Shown here: positions 25,116-34,300 of the stretch, one piece after another
Numbering within the stretch: position 1 is the stretch's first letter
How the letters are laid out: every line of letters starts with the position of its first letter
Source: Gemmatimonadota bacterium
GTDB taxonomy: Bacteria > Gemmatimonadota > Gemmatimonadetes > Longimicrobiales > Gaopeijiaceae
NCBI GenBank assembly: GCA_028873825.1
Contig: JAPPNM010000032.1
Span: forward strand, 1 to 42,388
Direction of reading: 5' to 3'
Length of the DNA: 42,388 nucleotides
Made by a program: the position numbers and the translations under genes
Notes under the pieces: generated by a model
The model's database searches: none
What the model was told of the DNA's origin: nothing
What the model saw: the letters and a program-made list of their open reading frames with translations, nothing else

Positions 25116-26045
25116 TCAACCCCTCGCCCGGGGCCAAGGCAACGCCAGCCCCTCCGGCGCCCGCGACCTCCCGAACCACCCCGCCAGCGCCGCCAGGCTC
25201 AGCAGGTAGGGCAGCGCCAAAAAGAGCGGATACGGCAGGTCCGCGTCCCGGGCCTGCAGCGCGAACTGGAGCGCCTCGGCCGCGCCGAAGAAGAGCGCGG
25301 CCGCGACGATCCCCCACGGCCTCCACCGACCCAGCACCACGACCGCGATGGCGATGAACCCCTTCCCCGCCGACATGCCCTCGGCGAAGGTTCCCGTATG
25401 CACGAGGCTCAGGTGCGCGCCGGCCAGCCCCGCCATCACCCCTCCGAAGACCGTCGCGAACAACCGCGTCCTCACCACCGGCACCCCCGCCGCGTGCGCC
25501 GCCTCGGGCGATTCGCCGGCCGCTCGCAACGCCAGTCCCCAGCGGGTCCGGAAGAGGAACCAGGCCAGCACCGGCACCATCAGGTAGACCAGGTACGCCG
25601 TCGCCGCCTGGTCGAAGAAGGCGGGACCGACGAGCGGGATCCCCGACAGCACCGGCACCTCCCACGCCGGAACCGTCCGCAGGTCGAGGGCGACCCCGGT
25701 GACGCCGAAGCGGCTCTGGAACACCGCCCCCGTGAACCCGAGGCTCCCCAGCGTCACCGCGGTTCCCGTGATAATCTGGTCGGTCCCCAGGCGCACCGAG
25801 AAGAGCCCGAAGACCAGAGCGGCCGTCCCCCCCGCCAGCGCGCCTGCCGACAGTCCCGCCCAGGGTCCCGCCGCCAGCGAGCCCAGCGCCCCGCCGAGCG
25901 CCCCCCAGATCACCGAGCCCTCCAGCCCTATGTTGATCACCCCCGCCCGCTCCGACACCGTTTCGCCGAGAGCGGCCAGCGCCAGCGGCACCCCGAGTCC
26001 CACGGCGGCGACGAGGAAGGAGGAGAGGGCGGCGATGTCAGCCAC
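25116..26045 (-). CDS. ABC transporter permease, second of a BMP/nucleoside pair
   Basis: A 309-aa inner-membrane protein from a GTG at 26045, chosen because the usual family start (VADIAALSSFLVAAVGLG) lies here; the open frame upstream is inserted DNA. It has about eight to ten helices and the family signature ALGETVSERAGVINIGLEG near the start, with TDQIITGTAVTLG and GLALRAAGESPEAAHAAGV later. These mark the BPD_transp_2 permeases of NupQ/YufQ/RnsD type that import purine nucleosides or related compounds. It forms a heterodimer with the upstream permease, whose stop overlaps this start by 8 bases. It is the last gene of the operon. Confidence 0.88.
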   Translation of the reverse strand: MADIAALSSFLVAAVGLGVPLALAALGETVSERAGVINIGLEGSVIWGALGGALGSLAAGPWAGLSAGALAGGTAALVFGLFSVRLGTDQIITGTAVTLGSLGFTGAVFQSRFGVTGVALDLRTVPAWEVPVLSGIPLVGPAFFDQAATAYLVYLMVPVLAWFLFRTRWGLALRAAGESPEAAHAAGVPVVRTRLFATVFGGVMAGLAGAHLSLVHTGTFAEGMSAGKGFIAIAVVVLGRWRPWGIVAAALFFGAAEALQFALQARDADLPYPLFLALPYLLSLAALAGWFGRSRAPEGLALPWPRARG

Positions 26046-27327
26046 GGGAACCTCCGCGGGCCAGCAGTCCGTGGATAAAGCCGCCCGAGCACCGAGAGCG
26101 GCGAGGCGCCGGGCCGGCAAGGCGCGACGAAGGGGGAATAGCAGCGCTATTCGCCCGAGGAGCAACGCAGAGCGAAGCCTTGGAGCGGCAAAATGTATAG
26201 CAGACATTACATAGTGTAATGTATAGTTTACAGCGTAGCCGGGTGAAGCGAAGCGGCCGGCGCGGATGCGTCGCCGTTCGAATGCCGGGGGGATTTTGTC
26301 CACGGGCTGCCAGGACCTGCCAGCTTCTGTCCACGGTGAGCACGGCCAGGACGACCAGCGCCTCGATGCCCCGGACCCAGACTTCCGGCACTCCCGCATC
26401 GCGCTGCATGGCTCCGCCCCCCGCGCTCAGCGCCCCGAAGACGATCGCCGTGACGACCACGGCGAGCGGGTTGAGCCGCGCCAGGAGCGCCACCGCGATG
26501 GCGGTGTACCCCCACCCGGGCGACAGCCCCTCGTACATGCGGTGCGTGACGCCCGCGACCTGGATCCAGCCCGCCAGCCCCGCGATCGCGCCCGACGACA
26601 GGAAGGCCAGCCACACGACCGGCGTCGCGCGGAACCTCCCGCTCACCTCGGCTGCGCGCGGCGAAGCCCCCACGGCCCGCAGCCTAAAGCCGCCCGGCGT
26701 GCGCGTCAGGTAGAGCCAGAGCACCGCCGCGACTGCGATCCCGAGCAGGAAGCCAAGGTGCAGGCGGGTGTCCGGAAGCAGCGCCGGGAGCCGCGCCGCG
26801 AGCGGGATCTCGCCGGTCTGGTTGAAGACGCCGCGCGGCTCCTGCAGGGGGCCCTGCACGAGGAACTGCGCGAGGAAGACGGCCACGAAGTTCATGAGCA
26901 GGGTGGTGATGACCTCGCCGACGCCCATCCGGGTTTTCATCGCCGCGGGGACCGCCGCCCAGAGCGCGCCCGCGGCGGCGGCAGCGGCGAGGGTGGCCGG
27001 GAGGACGAGGAGGGGGCTGTGCACGGGAAGGAGGATGGCGGCGGCCACCCCGGCGAGCGCCCCCGCGTGGAGCTGTCCCTCGGCGCCGATGTTCCAGACG
27101 CGCGCCTTGAAGGCCAGGGCGACGGCGAGGCCGGTCAGCAGCAGGGGGGTGGCGCGTACCAGCGTGAAGGAGACGAAGCGGTCCCAGGAGCCGAAGGCGC
27201 CCCGGAGGAGGGCGGCGAAGGCGGCGCCGGGCGAATGGCCGCCGAGCGCGAGTAGTGCGGCCGCGACGGCCAGGGTGGCCGCGAGGGCGGTGGCGGCGGC
27301 GAGGAACGGCGCGAGGGTGCGGTTCAC
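26038..27327 (-). CDS. ABC transporter permease, first of the pair, with insert-derived tail
   Basis: A 429-aa protein from a GTG at 27327 that overlaps the ATPase stop by 4 bases. Residues 1-338 form a full BPD_transp_2 permease (NupP/YufP type): TPLLLTGLAVALAFKARVWN, IGAEGQLHAGALAG, VGEVITTLLMNF, RLRAVGASPRAAEVSG, and the end LVVLAVLTVDRSWQ. Normal proteins stop near here. The remaining 91 residues come from inserted DNA: a repeat-encoded stretch (ARGQNPPGIRTATHPRR), then a Cys-rich and basic stretch. The frame stays open through the insert and still ends across the next gene's start, so coupling to the second permease survives. Whether the tail disturbs folding is unknown. Confidence 0.8.
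   Translation of the reverse strand: MNRTLAPFLAAATALAATLAVAAALLALGGHSPGAAFAALLRGAFGSWDRFVSFTLVRATPLLLTGLAVALAFKARVWNIGAEGQLHAGALAGVAAAILLPVHSPLLVLPATLAAAAAAGALWAAVPAAMKTRMGVGEVITTLLMNFVAVFLAQFLVQGPLQEPRGVFNQTGEIPLAARLPALLPDTRLHLGFLLGIAVAAVLWLYLTRTPGGFRLRAVGASPRAAEVSGRFRATPVVWLAFLSSGAIAGLAGWIQVAGVTHRMYEGLSPGWGYTAIAVALLARLNPLAVVVTAIVFGALSAGGGAMQRDAGVPEVWVRGIEALVVLAVLTVDRSWQVLAARGQNPPGIRTATHPRRPLRFTRLRCKLYITLCNVCYTFCRSKASLCVAPRANSAAIPPSSRLAGPAPRRSRCSGGFIHGLLARGGSRG
26061..26313. mobile_element. Short non-autonomous element (MITE-like) between permease genes
   Basis: About 253 bp inserted where NupP and NupQ genes normally abut. Its two ends are imperfect inverted repeats: ccagcagtccgtggataaa (26061-26079) and the complement of 26295-26313 (ctggcagcccgtggacaaa), identical at 15 of 19 bases. 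The right 74 bp (26240-26313) is the dispersed repeat also found at 2452-2525. The interior is less GC-rich, contains two palindromes and has no convincing gene. I see no clear target-site duplication, so the exact ends are uncertain. Confidence 0.55.
26136..26222. repeat. Two palindromes inside the element
   Basis: GAATAGC-agc-GCTATTC at 26136-26152 and ACATTACA-tag-TGTAATGT at 26204-26222. The second is flanked by the direct repeat atgtatag (26193-26200 and 26219-26226), giving an AT-rich operator-like patch in otherwise GC-rich DNA. It may be a regulator site or a promoter carried by the element; the target is unknown. Confidence 0.5.
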
Positions 27328-28991
27328 GGGGGGGCGTCGCCCTGTTGCGCGCCGAGCATCAGTTCGCCGATGGCGGTGCGGTCGTGTTTGTCGGGCGGGA
27401 CCGGGACGAGCCGTCCCCGCACCATCACGGCGACTCGGTGCGAGAGTTCCAGGATCTCGTCCAGGTCGGCGGAGATCAGGACGATTCCGGGGGGGCGCTT
27501 CGGAGTTGCGGGGGGCCGCCGGGTGGTTTGGTGCTCCCGGGACGCCGCCGCCGGACCCCCGGCCAGTTCGGCGATCCGCGCGCGGACGGCCACGGTGGCC
27601 TTCACGTCGAGGCCGCGGGTGGGCGACTCGGCCACGAGCATCTCGGCGCTGCGCAGGAACTCCCGCCCCGCGACGACCCGCTGCTGATTCCCCCCCGAGA
27701 GCGTCCCGGCGGTGGCGTCCGGCGACTCGGCGCGCACGTCCATCTCGCGCATCAGCGACCCGGCCGTCTTCTCCACCCCCGCCCAGTCCAACCACGGGCC
27801 CCTGCGATACGCAGCCTTCCCGTGAAGCGCGAAGGCCGCGTTTTCGATGATTGTGAAATCGTTCACAAGCCCTTCTTCTCCCCGGTCCTGGGGGATCCAG
27901 CCCACTTCGCTCGGGAGGGTCGCGGTGCCTTCGTCGGGGGCTCGGATTCCGGCAAGCACCGCCGCCAGGGTGCGCTGGCCGTTGCCGTCGACTCCGGCGA
28001 TGCCCAGGATCTCGCCCGGGAGGACCGTCAGGCTTACGTCGCGCAGCAAGCGGGACCCGCCGCTTCGCACCGTGACGCCCTCGAGGGTTGCCACGGGTCC
28101 CGGTTCCAGCCCGCCAAGACCGATCCCGAGCGGCTGCTCCTGCGGCGCTTTCGCCTCCGCAGCCGCAGCGCCCGCCATCGCTTCGCCCGGAGGATCCACC
28201 CCCTCGCCCGTCCGCGCGCCCGTCCCGGCCTCCACCGTCACCCGATGCCGGCGTCCGGCAGCCCCCCCCGCCCCCCCCACCATCGCCTCCGCCAGCCCCG
28301 CCGCCGACATCGTCGCGGCCTCCTCCGTGAGCACCCGCCGTCCCCGCCTCAGCACCGTCACGCGGTCCGCCACGGCCAGCACCTCGTCCAGCTTGTGCGC
28401 CACCAGCACGATCCCCGTTCCGTCTCCGGCCACCCGCCTCAGCACGGCGAAGAGCCCGTCGACCTCCTGGGGTGCCAGCACGGCGGTGGGCTCGTCGAGC
28501 AGCAGAACGCCGGTCTCGCTCATCAGCGCCTTCAGGATCTCGATCCGCTGGCGCGCCCCCACCCCCAGCTCCGCCACCGGCGCGTCGAGCTCCGCCTCCA
28601 GCCTCAGCTCCCGCGCTCGCGCCTCCGCCAGGGCGCGGTAGCCCGGCGCCGCCGCGCCCCTCCCCGTCCACGCCCCCCCGTTGAACAGGGCGATGTTCTC
28701 GAAGCCGGTGAAGCGGGGGACCAGCGAGAAGTGCTGGTGGACCATGGCCACCCCCAGGGCCCGGGCGTCGCGGGCGCTTCGGAGCGCGACGGGGCGGCCC
28801 CCGATCTCGGTTCCGCCGGCGTGCGGGACCAGAAGGCCGGCCAGGATCCGGGCCAAGGTGGTCTTCCCGGCCCCGTTTTCGCCCAGCAGGCCGTGGATCT
28901 CCCCGGGGGCGAGCTCGAAATCGACGTCGCGGAGCGCGGTGACCGCCCCGAACCGCCGGGTGACTCCCCGCAGTCGCGCCGCCGCGGTCAC
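27324..28991 (-). CDS. ABC transporter ATP-binding protein, double ATPase (BMP/nucleoside type)
   Basis: A 555-aa protein (GTG start) with two ABC domains, as in NupO/YufO/RnsB. Domain 1: Walker A GENGAGKTT (37-45), VHQHFSLVPRFTGFENI (Q-loop region), a family-type signature VGARQRIEILKAL and Walker B LLLDEPTAVL. Domain 2: degenerate P-loop GVDGNGQRT, signature LSGGNQQRVVAGRE and the family's ESPTRGLDVKA. A Gly/Ala-rich linker of about 60 residues joins the domains, and domain 2 carries an unusual insert (REHQTTRRPPATPKRPP) before VLISADLDEILEL. Its stop overlaps the start of permease 1 and it follows the binding-protein gene by 52 bases. It powers import by ATP hydrolysis on the inner face of the membrane. 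Confidence 0.92.
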   Translation of the reverse strand: MTAAARLRGVTRRFGAVTALRDVDFELAPGEIHGLLGENGAGKTTLARILAGLLVPHAGGTEIGGRPVALRSARDARALGVAMVHQHFSLVPRFTGFENIALFNGGAWTGRGAAAPGYRALAEARARELRLEAELDAPVAELGVGARQRIEILKALMSETGVLLLDEPTAVLAPQEVDGLFAVLRRVAGDGTGIVLVAHKLDEVLAVADRVTVLRRGRRVLTEEAATMSAAGLAEAMVGGAGGAAGRRHRVTVEAGTGARTGEGVDPPGEAMAGAAAAEAKAPQEQPLGIGLGGLEPGPVATLEGVTVRSGGSRLLRDVSLTVLPGEILGIAGVDGNGQRTLAAVLAGIRAPDEGTATLPSEVGWIPQDRGEEGLVNDFTIIENAAFALHGKAAYRRGPWLDWAGVEKTAGSLMREMDVRAESPDATAGTLSGGNQQRVVAGREFLRSAEMLVAESPTRGLDVKATVAVRARIAELAGGPAAASREHQTTRRPPATPKRPPGIVLISADLDEILELSHRVAVMVRGRLVPVPPDKHDRTAIGELMLGAQQGDAPP

Positions 28992-29043
28992 GGGCGCCCG
29001 GTTCCGCGCGCTCCGGCCCGCTCGCCCGCCGCCGGCGTTCCGG

Positions 29044-30153
29044 TCAGGGGGACGGCGGATCTTCGCCGCCGGGTTCCAGGTATTCGATCCGCGGCACCTC
29101 GAGCTCGCCCGCGACGATCGCCCGCCGCGCCTCGTCGATGCGGGCCAGCGCCTCCGGCGGGATCAGGCCGTCGTGCGCCGGGTTGGGGACGAAGTCCACC
29201 GCTCCGGCCCGCAGTCCCGCGTACTCCGCCACGCCGCCGAGCGTCCCGTCCCGCCAGGCCCTCGCGGTCTTGAGGAAGATGGCCGGGATGTTGATCACCG
29301 CGCTGCCGGCGATCACCTCGGGGGCCACGTCGTTCTGGTTGCGGTTCATGCCGAAGGCCCACGCCTCGCGTCCGCCCTCGCGGGCTTCGCGCACCGCCTG
29401 GAAGAAGCCGAAGCTGGCCGCGTCCAGGTTGTGGATCAGCACGTCGGCGCCCTGGCGCAGCTGGGCGGCGGCGGCCTCCTTGGCGGCGGAGGGGTCGTAC
29501 CAGTCGCCTGTGAAGGTCTCCAGCACCGTCGCGTCGCCGCGCACCGCCTTCACCCCGGCCTCGAAGGCCACGAAGGTGCCCTTCGCCGTCGGAATCTCGA
29601 CGCCCCCGACCATGCCCACGATCCCGGCCGCGGTGACGGCCCCGGCGGCCATCCCGGCCAGGTACGACGCCTCGTTGAGGTGGAAGAGCAGCGGCACCAC
29701 GTTGGCCGACGGCCGCGACCCCCCGGAGACCACGAAGGTGACGTCCGGGTAGCGCTCGCCTGCGCGGCTTGCGGCGTCCTGGTACTCGAAGCCGTGCCCG
29801 AAGATCAGGCCGTACCCGTCTTCGGCGTACGAGATGAAGGCCTCGTCGAACTCGGCGGGGGTGCGGGTCTGCTGGTGGGAGATCTCGAAGCCCAGCGAGT
29901 CGCCGATGAGCTGCAGGCCCTCGTAGGCGCCGGCGTGCCAGCCCGCGTCGGAGACGGGGCCGGAGGTGAGGAGGGCGACGTGGGGGGCGGGGGCGGGGTC
30001 GCCGGTGGCGGCCGCGGCGTCGTCCTCCTTGCGGTCGACGTTGCATGCGAGGGCGGCCAGCAGCGCCGGCAGCGCGCGGACGGGTCCGATCGGGAAGCGG
30101 TGGTTCCGTGCGCGGGGTGCTGGGGTGGCGGTCTTGGGGAGGTGGCGGTTCAT
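29044..30153 (-). CDS. BMP family ABC transporter substrate-binding lipoprotein
   Basis: A 369-aa lipoprotein, first gene of the operon. A basic N-terminus is followed by ALPALLAALAC as lipobox. The mature part has the Bmp/Med fold signatures: LTSGPVSDAGWHAGAYEGL, IFGHGFEYQDA, YPDVTFVVSGG, HLNEASYLAGMAAG, IVGMVGGVEIP, GDWYDPSAAKEAA and HNLDAASFGFFQA. Bmp proteins such as PnrA and BmpA bind purine nucleosides and hand them to the permease pair. The ligand cannot be fixed from sequence alone. The ATG has a modest ribosome site (aggacc). Gene order (binding protein, ATPase, permease, permease) is the standard one. Confidence 0.92.
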   Translation of the reverse strand: MNRHLPKTATPAPRARNHRFPIGPVRALPALLAALACNVDRKEDDAAAATGDPAPAPHVALLTSGPVSDAGWHAGAYEGLQLIGDSLGFEISHQQTRTPAEFDEAFISYAEDGYGLIFGHGFEYQDAASRAGERYPDVTFVVSGGSRPSANVVPLLFHLNEASYLAGMAAGAVTAAGIVGMVGGVEIPTAKGTFVAFEAGVKAVRGDATVLETFTGDWYDPSAAKEAAAAQLRQGADVLIHNLDAASFGFFQAVREAREGGREAWAFGMNRNQNDVAPEVIAGSAVINIPAIFLKTARAWRDGTLGGVAEYAGLRAGAVDFVPNPAHDGLIPPEALARIDEARRAIVAGELEVPRIEYLEPGGEDPPSP

Positions 30154-30580
30154 GGTGCGTGGTCCTGATGGGGGAAGGGGGGGGGCGGTGGCCGGGGGGG
30201 ATCGGGAGCTCTAGGTGGAAGATACGATAACGTGGCGGGCGGCGGACCGGCGGATCGAAGGTCGTGGATCCTGTAAGAACCCACGTCTCGGGGCGTACTT
30301 TGGGGCAGTACGCAAGATGATTTCGGCCCTGCGTCTCGGAGGCTGGGCCGGATCGCCCGTGCGAATGCCCCGGAGTCAGGAGTCGCTGCCGTCATGTACC
30401 CGCTTTCCCTTTTCCTGTCGAAGACGGGCCGACATCACCCGAAGAAGCTGGCTCGCATCCCGGAATTCCCGGCGGTTCCCCGCGGTCTCGTTCGGGCGAG
30501 TCCGTGCCGGCTCGCAGCTTTCGGGACCGTTAGCCTAGCCTAGCCTAGGCGCGTGGCGGCGAGCCGGGCGGCGTGGTGCG
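30154..30580. other. Divergent intergenic region with hairpin
   Basis: 427 bases between the transporter operon (minus) and the lipoprotein at 30581 (plus). GCGTACT-ttggggc-AGTACGC at 30293-30313 is a perfect 7-bp inverted repeat about 140 bases upstream of the transporter operon and could be its operator. Three direct copies of tagcc followed by tagg lie at 30531-30549. No convincing small gene is seen. Confidence 0.45.
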
Positions 30581-31111
30581 GTGTCACGAGGCCTGCTCTG
30601 TACCGCGGCCATGGTGTTGTCGGCCCCGGCGTGCGAGTCGACGATCCCCGAGGTCGAAGACACTGCGCTCGTGACGGACGGGACCAGCTTCCGGCTCGAT
30701 AGGGAGAGTTGGCGCGGCCATGTGTGGTACCGCACGGAGATCCCGTACAGCTTCACGAATCGAACCGGTTCGAAGGTCTACATCCCGAACTGCCGAGGCG
30801 GGTTTGACATCAGGTTGCAAGTGGAGGAGGCCGGTTACTGGGCCTACTGGTCCCCGGTTCTTCTCGCTTGCCTCAGCCCTCCCATCGTGATCGAACCCGA
30901 CGAGGTCTACGAGGCCATCCTGGATGTCGTGGGCTGCACCTCGGGCGGGAGTTGTGCGCCACGCCTGACCCTGCCACCCGCCGCGTCCACCCGATATCGG
31001 ATCATGTGGGGGGACGCGCTGTCCTCCTACGACGATCGCGCGGACCCGTTCGGGGAGCTGATTCCGTTGGAGGAACGGGTCTCCAATTCCTTCACTCTAC
31101 GGATCGACTGA
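30581..31111 (+). CDS. Hypothetical lipoprotein
   Basis: A 176-aa protein from a GTG that begins a short signal with lipobox MVLSAPAC. The mature protein is beta-rich (VWYRTEIPYSFTNRTGSKVY, RLQVEEAGYWAYWSPVLLAC) with paired cysteines (CRGG, CLSP, CTSGGSCAP). The pattern resembles small Ig-like or DUF-type secreted proteins: PYSFTNRTGSKVYIPNC suggests a strand pair of an Ig-type sandwich. I do not recognise a named family. It stands alone, upstream of the VPS10-like gene with a 243-base gap. Confidence 0.6.
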   Translation: MSRGLLCTAAMVLSAPACESTIPEVEDTALVTDGTSFRLDRESWRGHVWYRTEIPYSFTNRTGSKVYIPNCRGGFDIRLQVEEAGYWAYWSPVLLACLSPPIVIEPDEVYEAILDVVGCTSGGSCAPRLTLPPAASTRYRIMWGDALSSYDDRADPFGELIPLEERVSNSFTLRID

Positions 31112-31354
31112 CGCCGGCCACGGTCCGAATCGGGTCCGCGGCACTAAGAGAAAGACCGGGCCATACCGGGTCGCGACAGCCCGCCGATACCGGTCCGCGC
31201 GACTTGCCCCGAAAGCCGGGTGGCCGTCTCCCGGCCCCGTCCCGCTTCCATTCCGTCGACCCCGCCTTGCGGCTCCCACGTCCGCACGGTCCATTTCCAC
31301 TCCAGCCGGCCGCAACCCACCCATACCCCGCCACCCGCAACCAAGACCGCACAC

Positions 31355-34300
31355 ATGCTTCGCACCACGATTCGACTCGTGCCCAGTCACGCCGTCACGG
31401 CTCCCGTTTCCGCGCTTGTCCCCGCCGCTCTCGCCTTGAGCCCCCCCGCCCCCGCCGCCGCCCAACCCCCCCAGCCCCCCGACCCGGCCCTCGTCGCCGA
31501 AGCCGCGCGGGGCCTCGCCCTCCGCGGCATCGGCCCGGCGCTGATGGGCGGCCGCATCGCCGACATCGCCGTGCACCCCGGCGACCCCGCCACCTGGTAC
31601 GTCGCGGTCGGATCGGGCGGCGTCTGGAAGACCGCGAACGCGGGCACCTCGTGGACTCCCGTCTTCGACGATCAGCCCTCCTATTCGATCGGCGACGTCG
31701 CCATCGACCCGTCCGATCCGGACGTTGTCTGGGTCGGCACCGGCGAAAACGTCAGCGGGCGGCACGTGGCCTGGGGCGACGGCGTGTACCGGAGCCGCGA
31801 CGGCGGCCGCACCTGGCGGCACATGGGCCTCGCGGCCTCGGACCACATCGGCAAGATCCTGGTCGACCCGCGCGACGGGAACACCGTGTTCGTCGCGGCG
31901 GAGGGCCCGCTCTGGTCGTCGGGCGGCGAGCGCGGCCTGTACCGGACCGACGACGGCGGCAACACCTGGCAGGCCGTGCTGACCGTCGACGAGAACACCG
32001 GCGTCACCGACGTGGAGTTCGACGCCGCCGACCCCGAGATCATGTACGCGGCCACCTACGACCGCCGCCGCACGGTCTGGTCGCTGCTCGCCGGCGGTCC
32101 CGGCTCCGGCATCCACAAGTCCACCGACGGCGGCCGCACGTGGCGGCGCGTGACCACGGGGCTGCCGGGCGGCGACATGGGCAAGATCGGCATCGACGTG
32201 TCGCCCGCCGACCGCAATGTGGTCTACGCCACCGTCGAGGCCGGGCCCCGCGACCGCGGCTTCTACCGCTCCGCCGACCGGGGGGAGAGCTGGGAGCGCC
32301 GCAACTCCTACATTTCCGGGGGCACCGGTCCCCACTACTACCAGGAGATCGAGGCCTCTCCCCACGACCCCGACCTGGTCTACCAGATGGACGTCTTCGT
32401 GCACGTCACGCGCGACGGCGGCGCCACCTTCGCCGAGCTGGGCACCGGCCGCGAGGCGCACAGCGACAACCACGCCTTCTGGATCGACCCCGCCAACGGC
32501 AGGCACATCCTGGCCGGGACCGACGCGGGCCTCTACGAGACCTTCGACGAGGGCATGACGTGGCGCCACTTCCCCAACCTGCCGGTCTCCCAGTTCTACA
32601 AGCTGTGCCTTGACAATGTGATGCCATTTTATCATATTATGGGAGGCGCCCAGGACCTGGGCACCCTCCTCGGCCCCTCGCGCACCCTGAACATGGACGG
32701 CGTGCGCAACCAGGACTGGTCCGTGCCGCTGGGGGCCGACGGCCACGCCTGCGCCTTCGACCCCTTCGACCCCAACCTTGCCTACGTGCAGTCCCAGCGG
32801 GGCAACCTGCAGCGCCTGGAGCTGAGCAGCCGCGAGCTGATCAACATCCGCCCCCTGCCCTCCCCCGGCGACCCGCCCGAGCGCTGGAACTGGGACACCC
32901 CGCTGATCGTGAGCGTCCATTCGCCCGGGACGATCTACCACGCCTCGCAACGTCTCTGGCGGAGCGACGACCGCGGCGATTCCTGGCGGGCCGTGAGCGG
33001 CGACCTGACCCGGGGCGACAACCGCTACGAGCTGCCGGTGGCGGGCCGCGTGCGGAGCATCGACGCGCTCTGGGGGAATACCGCGATGTCCTGGTATTCC
33101 ACCATTTCCGCGATCTCCGAATCGCCCGTGGCGGAAGGAGTCCTCTACGCCGGCACCGACGACGGGCTGGTCCAGGCGAGCGAGGACGGCGGCGAGAACT
33201 GGCGCCTCGCGTCCCCGCTCCCCGGCGTCCCCGAGCGCGCGTATGTCAACGACGTCAAGGCCTCGCAACACAACCGCAGGACGGTCTTCGTCGCGGCCGA
33301 CAACCACAAGGAGGGCGACTACGAGCCCTACCTCTTCGAGAGCAACGACCACGGTCTGACTTGGCGTTCGATCACGGGCGACCTGCCCGGCGGCACCATC
33401 GTCTGGTCGGTCGAGCAGGACCACGAATATCCCGATCTGCTGTTCGTCGGCACCGAGCACGGCGTCCATTTCACGCCGAACCGGGGCGCGAACTGGATCC
33501 CGCTGGACGCGGGCGCACCCACGATCTCGTTCCGCGACCTGGAGATTCAGCGCCGCGACGACGATCTGGCGGGGGCAACCTTCGGCCGTGGCTTCTACAT
33601 CCTGGACGACTATTCCCCCCTGAGAGATATGGCTCGCGGCGCGCTTGCGGCGGGAGCCGTTCTGTTCCCGGTGCGGGACGCCTGGTGGTACGTCCCTCAC
33701 GCCCCCATGCAGGCCCCCGGCCAGCCGACGCTCGGCACGACCGCGTTCACGGCGCCCAACCCGGACTTCGGCGCGACCTTCACCTACTGGCTCGCCGACC
33801 CCCCGGCGACGATGCGCGACGAGCGCCGCAAGGCGGAGAAGGCGGCCGCCGGGCGCGGCGAGGACATCGCCTTTCCCGGCTACGAGCGGCTGCGCGCCGA
33901 AGAGCTCGAGAGCGGCCCGCGCGTTGCAATGCTGGTGCGGGACGAAGACGGGCAGCCCGTCCGGCGCGTCATGGGCCCCGCGACCCGCGGCCTCCACCGT
34001 GTCGCGTGGGACCTCCGCCGCCCCGCCCCCGACCCCGTCGACCTCGAGCCGCCGGGGTTCTCGCCCCCGTGGGCGGGTCCCCCGCGCGGCCCCCTCGCCC
34101 CGCCGGGACGCTACACCGTCGAGATGGCGCTGGTCACGGAGGCGGGCATCGAGCCGCTCGGCACGCCCCGCTCCTTCACGGTGAAGCCCGTGCTCAACAG
34201 TCCCCCGGGCACCGATCACGTCGCCGCGATGGAATTCGCGCGGGAGACGGCCGAGCTGCAGCGCCGCGCCCGGGGCGCCGCCGCCGAGATCGGACGGGCG

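Noticed and set aside
26270-26295. tRNA-like T-loop (gttcgaat) in the dispersed repeat
   Set aside because: The flanking bases do not form a T-stem or acceptor stem, so a tRNA or tRNA-derived element is not supported.
30215-30538. Open frame of 107 codons in the divergent region
   Set aside because: Composition is Arg/Ser-rich with no domain, no ribosome site, and it spans the proposed operator palindrome.
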